Assembly: GCA_032718475.1 (NCBI GenBank)
Contig: JAUCBJ010007580.1
Coordinates: 165,972 to 229,971, forward strand
DNA from: Nemertoderma westbladi
Lineage: Eukaryota > Xenacoelomorpha > Nemertodermatida > Nemertodermatidae
Length of the DNA stretch: 64,000 nt
Direction: 5' to 3'
A program made the position numbers and the translations under genes. The notes beneath the pieces were generated by a model. It saw only the letters and a list, made by a program, of their open reading frames with translations, was not told the DNA's origin and made no database searches. Below are positions 52,195 through 62,819 of the stretch, piece after piece (position 1 is the first letter of the stretch; every line of letters begins with the position of its first letter).

Positions 52195-53367
52195 TTGGTA
52201 GTAGTACCCGTGCGAGTGATTGGAGAAGGCAATCGATCAGTAACAACACTAATGCTGGTCGATAGTGGAGCTGCCTTCACATTAGTCGAGGAATGGGTGG
52301 CCGAAGAGATAGGATTGAGAACGAGGCCAAGCAGAATGGCGGTAACAACCATCTCTAGCAAAGATGAGATCCTGGAGATGAGAACCGGACGGTGCGCAAT
52401 TGCAGCGGTGGCACCGGGATGCGACTATGGGGCAACCATCGACCCCATCCAAGTGATAGAGTCAATTAATATCAATGCCAGGCGGCCAACCAACATCGAG
52501 GTCGAGCAATATAAATTCCTGGACGACATTGACTTCTCAATCCCAGATGTGGACGTTAGGAAGGTATCCATCATAGTAGGAATGGACTGCCCAACGGCCC
52601 ACGAAAGAATGCAAACGGTCTTCGGCGAAGACAAGCAGTGTGACCCGGTGGCGATATTAACACCATTCGGGTGGACGCTGAGTGGCCCAATCAAGAGCAA
52701 GATACCATTTAGGATGTCGGAGACATCAGGATGCATGTTCGCGGGAACAATGCAGGAAATGGGTGATGAGGGAGCAGAGGAGCAGCTTAAAAGACTGCTC
52801 AAACAAGATTTCGAGGGACTGAAAGAGACCGGGGTCGGGACCTCGGTAGAAGACAAGCAGGCTTTACAAAGCGTGGAGGAGTCGATGACATGCGATGAGG
52901 GGCGGTATACTATAGGAATGGTATGGAAACTACCGAAGATACCACTGCCCGATAATAGAGGGATGGTACTCACGAGACTCCGCAAGCTGAAACAAACACT
53001 AAAACGGAGCCCCGAGAAGAATGAGTACATCCACAGAACGATTAAGAAGTACGTCGAGAAAGGATGGGCCGTGGAGTTACCGGTCGACGAACCGAACACG
53101 GACAGGACATATTACCTGCCACTCCACGTGGCTTTAGACCCAAAGAAAGGTAAACTGCGGATGGTAGTTGACGCATCGGCAAAGACCAACGGAAAATGCT
53201 TAAACGACTATCTGTTAGAAGGTCCAAACATATACAACTCGGGCATAGAGGTCCTACTTAGATTTAGGAATGGGAAACACGCCTTCACGTGTGACATAGA
53301 AGGCATGTTCAACCAAGTCCGTGTAACGGAGGAAGATAGCGACAGTCAAGCGCTTCTTATGGTATAA
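52195..53367 (+). pseudogene. pol: BEL-2 protease and start of reverse transcriptase
   Basis: The protease active site is LVDSGAAFTLVEEW (near residue 22), with VGMDCPTAHERMQTVF downstream. The RT begins near residue 240 (YVEKGWAVELPVDEPN; LRMVVDASAKTNG; FTCDIEGMFNQVRV with the first catalytic Asp). An extra base just before 52195 puts it out of frame with gag. It ends where a few bases are lost in the block before FLWYNGEEEP (about 53355). Confidence 0.88.
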
Positions 53368-56170
53368 CGGCGAGGAAGAACCGTCGATAATACCGGCATA
53401 TAAGATGGTAGTACAAAACATGGGGGCCAAGTCGTCTTCATTTACGACGACTATGGCAGTGAGAGACACAGTGAAGGGGAAGGAAGATAGATACAGCACT
53501 AGGGCCGTCGATATGATTCGACGCGGCTTCTACGTAGACGACGGAATGGAGTCTGGAAATACGGTTAAGGAGATACTGGACACAGGGCGCGAGGTTCGCG
53601 ACATCCTAAAAGGATCCGGCTTTAACCTGACCAAATTCCAATCCAGTTCGGAAGAATTTATCAAGGCGATAGAGGACAAGAGACCAGAATCGACCATGGA
53701 TAATCCCACAACAGCCAAAGGGCAGGACATGGCGAACAAGAGAACAGAATCTCAACAGAAGGCATTGGGAATCGTGTGGAACAGAGAGACAGACGAACTG
53801 AAGTATCAGCTGAGCCAGGAGGGCGCAGACATCCACACGAAGAGGGGCTATGTATCGTATATAGCAAGGATATACGATCCCCTAGGCCTAGCATCCCCAT
53901 TATTAGTCACGGGAAAACAGATACTCAAGAGAGTATACAAATTGAAGGATGAGTGGGACGTAGAGGTACCAGAGGAAATCAAGAAACAGTGGAGTAAGTG
54001 GACAGGAGACTTGGAGAAGATGGGAACATACAACATGCCACGAGTGTATTTCCCGGATGGGAACATGACGAATCTGGACCTACACATGTTCTCCGATGCG
54101 TCGTTGGAGGCGTACGGAGCGGCACTCTATTTAGTACAACGAGAGGGGGCTCATAAGCCCAGACTAGCCTTTAGCAAAGCAAAGTCAACGCCGCCAGATT
54201 CAGCATCAGTTCCCAAGTTAGAATTGACAGCTGCGAGACTAGGAGTAAGAGCCACAGCCTACCTAGTGGATACTATTCCCAACATAGTGGAGACACACTA
54301 CTGGACGGACTCCATGGTAGTGCTTGGTTGGCTACATAACGAAAGGACGAGATACCCAATATTCGTCGCAAATAGAGTGGACGAAATAAGGGCGACCACA
54401 GAACTGGAAAGGTGGCACTACTGCCCAACGGACGAGAACCCAGCGGACTTGTTGTCGAGGGGCGTGGTACGCCACACTTTCTTGAAGAAGGAAGTATTGT
54501 GGCAACATGGGCCACAATTTCTGAGCGATAAGGAGGCCTGGCCGCCGATGAGAAAGGTGGACCCGGGCTCAGAAATAGTGTCAGAGGGAGAAGAAGGAGA
54601 TTCAGAGGGAGAAGAGATATACTCCCAGATGGTGAGGGAGATTAGGGACGTGCAACCAAAACGAGAACTATGCGATAACCCGACGGATAAACTCCTCAGC
54701 TACAGCTCTAGTTGGTATAAGACCAAGAAATTAGTGGCGTACTGGAGAGCCTTCGGGAATTTCCTCGCGGGAGTTGGCAAAGACAAGAAGATCAGGACAT
54801 CCACAGATCTGGAAGGAGCGGCCAAGGCAGTCATCCGCTATGAACAACGGAAGAACTATGGCGACGAGGTGGAACGCGTCGGTAACCAACAGCACCTCCG
54901 ACGGGACAGCGAGCTGATTACGCTGTCGCCACAACTTAATGACGACGGGATTCTAGTAATGAATTCTAGGGTGGGATACAACAACAGCATAATCGTACCA
55001 CCGAAACCCATCATCATTCCAACAGGATCGCCAATAGTTCACCAGATTATCTGGGACTCCCACAAGTCGATATTGCACGGGGGCACCAACAGAACTCTCA
55101 CGGAGATAAGGAGGACCTTTTGGGTCAAACAGTTGAGGAAGAAGGTAAAAGCGGCAGTGGGGCAGTGCCAGACCTGCCGACGAGCGAAGAAGGAGCGAGC
55201 CATACAAGAGATGGCGCCACTACCAGCGAGTAGAGTAAGACAGCATGACCCGCCATTTACGCATTGCGGTGTGGACATGTTCGGGCCGATAAAGATCAAG
55301 GTGATGCGGCACACGGAGAAACGCTACGGTATCATCTTCGTATGTAACAACACGCGGGCGGTAGGGATAGAACTCGCCCAAGATGCAACCGCATCAGCAT
55401 TCATTAATGCCTTAGAAAGGTTTAGAGACCGCAAAGGTGGGACGATCGCAGTGATATACAGCGACAATGGCACCAACTTTGTGGGCGCAGAGAATGAGAT
55501 GGCAGAGGCCTTTGACATCTTGGAAGGGGAGGAAGTCAGGGCGGCCATGAGACGACGACAAGTAAAGTGGGAGAGAAGGACGCCGTATGCACCACATACA
55601 CTAGGATGCGTCGAGAGACTGGTGGGCAGTTCAAAGCGTCTAATGACGAAGCTAATGAACACCCACATGGTCACTGAGGACGTCTTACGGACAGTGCTTG
55701 CGAAGTGCGAGGGGATCATTAATAACAGACCGCTATACCCACAGAATGATGACCCTGAGTCACTGGACGTGCTGACGCCTAGCCATTTTCTAATGGAAAG
55801 GCCAGCGACCATCGATATGCGGGGTGTAGATCCAGATGACATACACTCCCGCCAAAGTTGGAAAGTCGCTAAAGCAATAAGCGCAGAGTATTGGAGGAGG
55901 TGGGTAGAAGAATACCTACCCACGCTCCATAAAAGAAGCAAGTGGAGGAAGCCGAATAGGGAGTTAAGAGTAGGAGATCTTGTAATCGTTACGGATGATA
56001 CTATCATCAACAACCAATGGCGGTTGGCGAGAGTTGTAGGCACTTACTCCGACGAGGACAGAAGAGTCCGATCGGTAGAAGTGCGGATAGGTGGTAAGAT
56101 AGGTGCGAAGGACAGAAAAACCTACAGGAGAGCTGTAGGGAAATGCTGTCTGTTAGAAGGGGCACCTTAG
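53360..56170 (+). pseudogene. pol: BEL-2 RT catalytic part, RNase H, integrase and C-terminal domain
   Basis: One long open frame. RT: IRRGFYVDDGMESG with the catalytic Asp pair. RNase H: LHMFSDASLEAYGAAL, ELTAARLG, WTDSMVVLGWL and DLLSRG. Integrase: a zinc finger (HKSILHGGTN ... CQTCRRAK), core residues in CGVDMFGPI, YSDNGTNFVG and LGCVERLVGS, and a DUF5641-like end (YWRRWVEEYLPTLHKRSKWR; GDLVIVTDD). Stop at 56168. It is separated from the preceding protease/RT frame by one frame change. If that join is restored in another copy, the family would code a full BEL/Pao Pol. Confidence 0.92.
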
Positions 56171-56193
56171 TGGAGTTAGAGAAGAGTTTAGTC

Positions 56194-56246
56194 GTCCAAG
56201 TTTTGGACTGAGGGGGGTGGGATAGAGGGTGAGACGCCCTTCCCAC
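56194..56246 (+). other. Conserved double hairpin after pol (BEL-2 copy)
   Basis: GTCCAA/TTGGAC with a 3-nt loop (56194-56208), a G-run, then GTGGGA[tag]AGGG / CCCTTCCCAC with loop tgagacg (56217-56246). BEL-1 keeps both stems while the loop and bulge bases differ. Confidence 0.65.
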
Positions 56247-56324
56247 ACACAAAAAAATAAAAATAAAATAAAAATAAAATAATAGTACATAGTAAGTACG
56301 CAGTTAGTAGGCAGAAGTTAGTCA

Positions 56325-56945
56325 GTAAGAAGGTACGTAGTACTGTCAGTTAGTTAGTTAGTTAGGAGGTACGAGAGAGTTAGAGGGTACGTAGTACCGC
56401 TAATTAGTTAGAGAGTTAGAGGGTACGTAGTACCGCTAATTAGTTAGAGAGTTAGAGGGTACGTAGTACCGTTAGTTAGAGAGTTAGAGGGTACGTAGTA
56501 CCGTTAGTTAGAGAGTTAGAGGGTACGTAGTACCGTTAGTTAGAGAGTTAGAGGGTACGTAGTACCGCTAGTTAGAGAGAGAGTAAGAGAGTTAGAGGGT
56601 ACATAGTACCGTTAGTTAGAGAGTTCGAGGGTACGTAGTACCGTTAGTTAGAGAGTTAGAGGGTACGTAGTACCGTTAGTTAGAGAGTTAGAGGGTACGT
56701 AGTACCGTTAGTTAGAGAGTTAGAGGGTACGTAGTACCGTTAGTTAGAGAGTTAGAGGGTATGTAGCACCGCTAGTTAGAGAGTTAGAGGGTACGTAGTA
56801 CCGTTAGTTAGAGAGTTAGAGGGTGCGTAGTACCGTTAGTTAGAGAGAGAGTAAGAATTAGAGGGTACGTAGTACCGTTAGTTAGAGAGAGAGTAAGAGT
56901 TAGAGGGTACGTAGTACCGTTAGTTAGAGAGAGAGTAAGAGGTAG
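56325..56945 (+). repeat. 32-bp minisatellite, about 17 units, in BEL-2
   Basis: The unit gttagttagagagttagagg plus gtacgtagtacc is repeated about 17 times with few changes. Each unit contains the interrupted palindrome GGTAC-GTA-GTACC. It lies between pol and the accessory ORF and corresponds to the repeat region of BEL-1. Confidence 0.92.
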
Positions 56946-57416
56946 AAAGGTATATACATAAGATATAGATACTAGTTAGCAGTTAGTAGCGAGAGGGGGG
57001 CATATGAGTACAGCTGGGTAAATCGTGTGGCCACGCGACGCATACTGCTGTACTGCACAGGCCCACAGAGTAGGCCGGAATGTGGATTAGAGAATAGAAT
57101 AATCCATAGGCAATAGTAAGTAGTAGGACAGTAGAATTAAAAATTAAACTAAAATAAATAGAATAGGGCTGAAAGTTACAAATTATGGCAACACTAGGAA
57201 AGTTATTCTGGAACATAATAAAAGTAACTGACAGAAATTGAAATTAGGGTGTATTTACTAGCTTCAGAATTAATTAGTAATAATTTAGGCTAAAAGGGCG
57301 CAGTTAAGTAAGGAATAAGCCATTATCGGACCGTACAGAACATCTTAGATACATCACTCATCTGTATTGCGCCTTGGTAAGGCACTACCTTACAGGTGAG
57401 CGAGTGAGTGTTCGGA
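56946..57416 (+). other. BEL-2 spacer before the accessory ORF
   Basis: Non-coding, AT-rich in the middle, with a short pyrimidine/purine block near 57340-57400. No splice site or promoter is certain. The text gcaaggtaag/ttacaggtgag-like words near 57375-57398 could be splice signals for a subgenomic RNA, but this is only a guess. Confidence 0.35.
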
Positions 57417-58799
57417 ATGGCGAGCAAATTGATCAGAAAGAGAAAGGCGGAGTCAGGAGGAAAGGAGATACTGGTGGATTTCACCGAGAGGCATCCGGAA
57501 GAGAAGACGAGAGGATACTACGAGAGGTTGGAAAGGGGTCACGCAGCACGAGCGCTGCAGGATCACTTCCGGGAGATGCACGAACAGCGGCTGGTCGGGA
57601 CCTACGGGACGCCGTCGCTGGACAACGCGATCTTCCAACACTTCCACTACGTGGTGAAAGGGGACGAGGCGAAGTTCGGGATTCCAAAGTACCCGAGGGA
57701 ATCCCCGAGGAAGGATTGGAAGAGATTCATAGAGTCCGTCAACAGGGGAGGATATATGATCCTAGACGACGAGGGAACCGTGGAAGACGAGGAGGGTTCG
57801 AGACGAGGATCGGCGGGGTCGGCCAGGACCATACTCCTACATTTGGCCGCGCCAAATGGGGACATCTTCTTATTCGATCTAGGAACGTATGGGAAGAAGG
57901 ACGGGCCGAAATTAAACCGGTTGCCGAAAGCGGTACAAGTCTTGGTAAGAGAGAAGTCGACGACGAAAGTGGGATCAGCGATTCGCGAGGACGCGGAGAG
58001 AATCATCGGTCCGGACGCCACCAACCTCCTGGATATGCAGAAGGTCTTCATGGCTATGACAGCACCGGATGGGTTGGGGGTAGTCGGGAACACAGGCCAA
58101 TGCGGGGCGGTGGCAATGGGCCAACTATTGGGGCTCGTATGCCACAAACCGATGGACTGGGGGAAGTTCAGGGAAGAATACGGAGCAGAACTAGCGAACT
58201 CGCTAAAGTGGGGAGCGAGACCGGGAAAGCAAGAGGTATATCAATTCCGCAGAGGAGCGATAAAGGTATATCAGAAGCGATATATCCTGCAGGAAGATTG
58301 GATGATGATAAGTTTGCTTAACTTATTTATGACCGTGGTTATCGAGAGGGAACCAGCGGCATTTCTGTTATCGGGATCACCCCTAAGCTACAGGAGAGCC
58401 TTTAAAGTGGCCTTCGACGGTCTGGTAGACCACCCGGGGCTGAAGGGCGAGTCGGTGTACTACAACAGCCGACATCTGGTAGACGGGGAGACGGATACGC
58501 CGTATCAGAGATGGGAGCAGCTAGAGACGGATAGACGAGAAGCAAAGCGACTGGAAGAAGTCGCTAGACGGGAGAGGATAGAAGCAGAGGAGAGGGAAGA
58601 GGAGGCCAGGACGCAGAGTTACTGCTTCGAGGAACAGGCAGTCTTAGACGAACTTCATTGGACTTCGTCAGGGAGTTCGGGGGAGTCTCTAGGGCGAGAA
58701 TTGGGATGGACGGTGGATCACCGAAACAGTCGACGTCGGGGTTGCAAGAGATGCCCATACCAGCGGGCGCCGAAGGCGACCAACTGCCAAGGAAGTTAA
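57417..58799 (+). CDS. BEL-2 accessory ORF, DEDD 3'-5' exonuclease-like protein
   Basis: ATG 57417 opens about 460 codons. Residues 112-290 resemble the DEDD exonuclease fold of RNase D, WRN and Exd1 proteins. YMILDDEGT (Asp 117, Glu 119) is motif I. TILLHLAAPNGDIFLFDLGT is the following strand pair. KVGSAIREDAERI (Asp 192) is motif II. NTGQCGAVAMGQLLGLVCHK then LKWGARPGKQEVYQF is the region leading to motif III. The final Tyr-x3-Asp is not kept (Tyr 275, then FRR), so activity is doubtful. A charged helix follows (371-400). Past about 58650 the better-looking reading is in another frame. The domain is inferred by motif order only; no such domain is standard in BEL/Pao elements. Confidence 0.6.
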   Translation: MASKLIRKRKAESGGKEILVDFTERHPEEKTRGYYERLERGHAARALQDHFREMHEQRLVGTYGTPSLDNAIFQHFHYVVKGDEAKFGIPKYPRESPRKDWKRFIESVNRGGYMILDDEGTVEDEEGSRRGSAGSARTILLHLAAPNGDIFLFDLGTYGKKDGPKLNRLPKAVQVLVREKSTTKVGSAIREDAERIIGPDATNLLDMQKVFMAMTAPDGLGVVGNTGQCGAVAMGQLLGLVCHKPMDWGKFREEYGAELANSLKWGARPGKQEVYQFRRGAIKVYQKRYILQEDWMMISLLNLFMTVVIEREPAAFLLSGSPLSYRRAFKVAFDGLVDHPGLKGESVYYNSRHLVDGETDTPYQRWEQLETDRREAKRLEEVARRERIEAEEREEEARTQSYCFEEQAVLDELHWTSSGSSGESLGRELGWTVDHRNSRRRGCKRCPYQRAPKATNCQGS

Positions 58800-59468
58800 G
58801 GGAGCTAGAGGGATGGAGAGCTACGGGCGAGAGCCAAGGCGGGAAGGGACATAGTGGATCCATCGGGATACCGGGGTTGGAGCCACTGCCAGAGGAGGAG
58901 GAGGACGACGACGAGTTCGGAGGGGTGCCGCCCATCGAGAGGATTGGCCACTCGGACACGGACTGGGTTGGCGGGAGGGTGGTGACGGCCAGTGGGGCGA
59001 GGGCCTTCTGGAACAGATCCGGCAAGCGGACCTGGGTGCACGAGGAGCCGGCGATGGATTTCGCAGGGAGCACTATCAGGTTGGGCGAGCAACCGGGGAC
59101 GGCACCGCGGATAGTATTTGGGGAGACGATGCCCGAGAGGGGCGGAGAGATCGACGTAGACAGGGACACCAACGTGGAGAAGTTCGCCTACCAGCGACTC
59201 CACAGACCGCGGAGATCGCTTGGGACGAAAGACGACGTGGGGCGGGAGACATTGGTACTCGGCTGTGACTACTGTGGGAGACAGACCCACCAGGAAAGGA
59301 GCTGCTTGTACCGGTTCCAAAAGGGAACCTTTTGTCTCTACTGCCGAGAGTCGAGCCACAGGATGGGGGCATGTCCACGGTTGCATAACCGATGTCCGAA
59401 GTGCAACTTTCGGGGACACTACGGACGCCAGTGCGACTGGATGGACGACGAAGAGAAGTTCACGAAGA
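58655..59468 (+). pseudogene. BEL-2 accessory region, three CCHC zinc knuckles
   Basis: Continues the accessory protein in another frame with no ATG of its own at the joint. It has an acidic stretch (LPEEEEDDDEFGG), then three consecutive C-x2-C-x4-H-x4-C knuckles: CDYCGRQTHQERSC, CLYCRESSHRMGAC and CPKCNFRGHYGRQC (about 59265-59445). Such knuckles bind single-stranded nucleic acid. They are distinct from the knuckles in gag of the same element. The reading shifts again at about 59468. Confidence 0.75.
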
Positions 59469-59963
59469 TTCGAGGAGTGGGCCGACGTCGGGGCCATGAC
59501 GCGCCAGCGCATGAAGGCCCAGGAGTTCAAGTGGGGTTTCTTCCTTATCAATCAGGAGGCTCACATGGAAATCATAAAGCGGAGGCTACCGTTTACCTAT
59601 CAAGAGGTAGCAACGGCGGCGTCGTATGCCGGAGTGATGAATACACAAAGATATTTGGACAGGTGGACGCCACAGAACCGAGGGGAGTTTAGGGATTTCT
59701 TGGCGGAGCACGTGCCGCGAGCAATGAAAATGATCCTATGGGACGCCACCAGAGGGAGACAACAGGGCCACTCTGAGGGGCCACCGGCGAAGCGATATCG
59801 GGCACTAATAGCACCAGCGCCCAAGGAGCCAACAACCGGAATCAGCAGGGAGGTGGCGGCGAAAGTCCGAAAGCAGAAAGCGGATCCCAGAGGAGCGGTG
59901 GTAACCAAGAAACGACCCAGGGAAGAGGACGCCAGGGGGAACTATCCCCAGAGGAACAGATAG
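59469..59963 (+). pseudogene. BEL-2 accessory region, basic C-terminus
   Basis: After the second frame change the reading FEEWADVGAMTRQRMKAQEF continues through a helical, hydrophobic-rich part (WGFFLINQEAHMEIIKRRLP; FRDFLAEHVPRAMKMILWD) to a Lys/Arg-rich tail (VRKQKADPRG, TKKRPREEDARG) that looks like a nuclear localisation signal. Stop at 59961. No known domain was recognised. Confidence 0.55.
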
Positions 59964-60643
59964 GTTCCTAGGGCCGGGGGAGAGAAACTGAGACTTGGAC
60001 GTGGTACGCCTGGAAGGCACCGCGTGGGACGTATGAACTATTAAGTACAAATTAAGCTGATGCAAAATAATTAAATAAGTGCAATTATATGTACGTACGT
60101 AGTGATCAGTAGTTTAGCAATAAAATATACGTTCGGAGTAAGTACTATAGTCATACAACCTTTCTCAATTAGCTACTGGGACTGGGGGGATAACTGACTA
60201 TGGCACTATGGACGAGACACCAGACGATTTCACACTTCTTGAGTGCGACGTCACAAGAGGGGGGGGGGAGATTCGTCAGAAGGGATGAGGTTTTCAAAGT
60301 GGGGTTGAGGGACGGAGTAATAGTGCGAAGTGCGGAGAGAGTGCGGACGCAATTCTAGTGTGGGGGGGGGGGGAGAATAAGAGGCTGAGTGAGGGACGAG
60401 GAGGTCCGAGGGTATGAGAGAGTTAGGGTGAGAGTGGAGAAGAGATAGGGCGAAAGTGTTGGGGAAACAAAAGTCGCGTGAGAGGTGAGCGCGATCGGCC
60501 CGACATGGGACGCCAGGCATACAGGGTAGCGTTATCATACCCATAGGGAGCAGCCTGGAAAGCCGGCTCCGAGAGAAAAGAATTCCACCCCACACCCGAT
60601 ACTAGATCGGGATCCAGCGGGATTGTAGCGCACTTTAAGGTGG
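59964..60643 (+). other. BEL-2 3' untranslated region
   Basis: No ORF of note. G-runs occur at 60260 and 60363. From 60535 it matches 5790-5885 of BEL-1 closely (ccaccccacaccc, agatcggg, ggatgctatc). Confidence 0.6.
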
Positions 60644-60681
60644 ATGCTATCTTCTCACCAGGAAGATAGCATGGGGGGGAG
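60644..60681 (+). other. Stem-loop and polypurine tract of BEL-2
   Basis: A perfect 11-bp stem ATGCTATCTTC/GAAGATAGCAT with loop tcaccag (60644-60672), then ggggggga-g and the 3' LTR. Same as 5886-5923 in BEL-1. Confidence 0.8.
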
Positions 60682-61219
60682 TGTTAGCTTATTCAATCCC
60701 GCTAACACCCCATAAAGTTAAGCCGATAAGCAATATTGGGGGCCACGAGATTGAGTAATCAATCACTCGTGCCACCCCAACAAAATGGGAAGGAGAAACA
60801 CACAATGAGGGTCAGGGGCCAAACCCCTAACCAAGAGAGAACAGGTGGAGTGAACGGAAACACTCCAAAGGGCGCCAACAAGGGTATCAACCAATCAGGG
60901 GGGGGGGGGAAAGGCATCGATTAGGTAGAGTAACAAGGCCAACCCGTGCAATATAGCCAGTTGGCAGTAATCATTTCAGTTCAGTTATCTCAGTATCATA
61001 TTGGTGCTAGTTAGGTTAGTTAGTTTAGCTAGGGAAGGACCGGGACTTTAATTACCGTTTCCCGCCTTCTGTGTACGACATCATATATCTATATCTATAT
61101 CTTTTACCTGAATATTATACGCGACAAACAACGTAAACTCACTCTTCACACTTCACACACGGCGGGGACGCGTAAATTAACAAACGGATAAACCGGGATC
61201 CTCCCTGGATCCCGTCACA
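60682..61219 (+). repeat. 3' LTR of BEL-2
   Basis: 538 bp. It differs from the 5' LTR by a shorter G-run (about 12 versus 15) and one extra C in cttcacacacgg. The target duplication gcatc follows. Confidence 0.9.
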
Positions 61220-62810
61220 GCATCAGTAGTAATTGAGAGTGGCGATCATAATACAGGGAAAGATAACGTTAATGTTAACACCTGTTCTAGAGAATTCTTA
61301 AGTTGGTGAAAGAGAAAGCAAGAAAGAAAGAAAGAGCTGCGCTTCTTAATTTAATTCAAACTGTTGAGATTTCGATTTCTTGTTAAATCAGAGTGAGCGG
61401 AGCAGAATCCACACATTCCGCACCGAAAATTCCGCCGAAACGGCAAAAAAACCGAAATTTATTTAGGTTGGGGAAATTTTTTAAGGCTTTTATATTAGAA
61501 GGATTAGGTGCCAGTCTGTCTATGAGACGATATATCCTAAAAATAATATTTCATTTTGAAAATATTGACATTTTCATGGATTTTCTTTCAAGCCAAAATT
61601 TTCAAGTCACTTCAGGACTGCTTCTACATCAACAAAATGTTGTTCAGTATTAGGACTTGCGACTAATATTTCGTCAATGTACCGTATGGAAAATTTTAGT
61701 CCGAAAAGTGGAGTAGTATCTATAAGCCTTTGGAAGGTTTGGCTGGCATTTCGTAAACCAAATCGCATTCGTGTAAAAGAGAACAAACCAAGTGGTGTTA
61801 TTATAGACGTTTTAATTACATCCTCATCTGCAACAGGAATTTGATAAAATGCTTTTCGAAGATCTATTTTCGAAAAAACTATATAACTGCGGAATCATTA
61901 TGTTTATGTCCGAAATATTAGGCATTGGAAAGCAGTCGGGAATTGTTTGTTGATTTAATCGATTTAATCACAAGGAACCATCAAGTTTTGGCACCACATG
62001 AAGTGGAGAAGACCATGGGGATTCACCGCGAATTACAACATTGTTTTTGACCAAGTTATCAAATTCTATATTGATGCACTATTTAATTTCTGACCGAACA
62101 ATCACCGGGGTTTAGATGCACACTTAGGTCCTGTTTTAATTATATGATGCTTTATCAAATGTTTTATTGGGTCATTTATCTGACCAGGAGTAAAAACATT
62201 AATATATTTGTTCAGTAAATCTTTCCGTTTAGGATTTGATCTTATCAGGTTCAAATTTGAGTTTTGATTTAATAATTTTGATTTTTGTTTAATAAAACAA
62301 GCTGAATAAGAGGTTCCGCTATGTAATCTACTGTAGGTGGTCCGGCATACCCAAATATTTATCTACTTACAGTAAAACAATCCACCGTGAGTCATATTAT
62401 TGGACCTGTATAAAATAGTACATAACAAGGAAAGGCTAAATACTGTAGGTCAATTGTGACTTGTTCAAACAATATCCTAAAGGACATAGTGCCGAAAGAA
62501 AAATAGAAATGAGGAATAATAAGCTAACCACATTCCTACCAAAATACGAAAAGAACAATTTATTATCTATCCTACTACTACTAACACAGTTTGATTGATT
62601 CTGGACCGTGGACTTGCTGCTTGTATAGAAGGGCTTTTTTTGTTGTACTTTTGAGATGGATGGTGTCTTCATGGTTGCTTTAAAGTATATTTGTGTGCTT
62701 CCACAATCTATATTTATGCTGTAGTTGCGTAAGAAGTCCATTCCGAGAATGGGCTGACTTACATCAGCTAAAATGAAAGTCCAACAAAACGTTTACTTTC
62801 AGAGAGATGG
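61220..62810 (-). pseudogene. Gypsy-2, protease to RNase H start (right of BEL-2)
   Basis: From high to low coordinate on the minus strand: the protease end PILGMDFLRNYSINIDCGST (62757-62690), a decayed gap, then RT blocks FSKIDLRKAFYQIPVAD, IITPLGLFSFTRMRFGLRNA and SIRYIDEILVASPN near 61865-61650. The usual YxDD is YIDE here. A stretch ending LSITTDA (61240-61220) then leads straight into DASL at 47053 once BEL-2 and one target copy are ignored. Stops and frame changes are frequent. LTRs were not identified. Confidence 0.75.
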
Positions 62811-62819
62811 AATGGAGAA

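Larger units (their letters stand above)
47054..61219 (+). mobile_element. BEL-2: complete BEL/Pao element with accessory coding region
   Basis: LTRs of 540 bp (47054-47593) and 538 bp (60682-61219) begin TGTTAGC, end CGTCACA and are flanked by the 5-bp duplication gcatc (47049-47053 and 61220-61224). The order is LTR, gag, protease, RT, RNase H, integrase, double hairpin, 32-bp minisatellite, accessory ORF, hairpin, polypurine tract, LTR. The LTRs differ almost only in a G-run length and one base, so insertion is recent, yet gag, pol and the accessory region all contain frameshifts. It sits inside Gypsy-2. Confidence 0.93.

Noticed and set aside
57374-58321. 315-codon ORF overlapping the exonuclease-like frame
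   Set aside because: Gly/Arg-rich composition typical of an off-frame reading of GC-rich coding DNA. The other frame shows domain-like patterns and an ATG.
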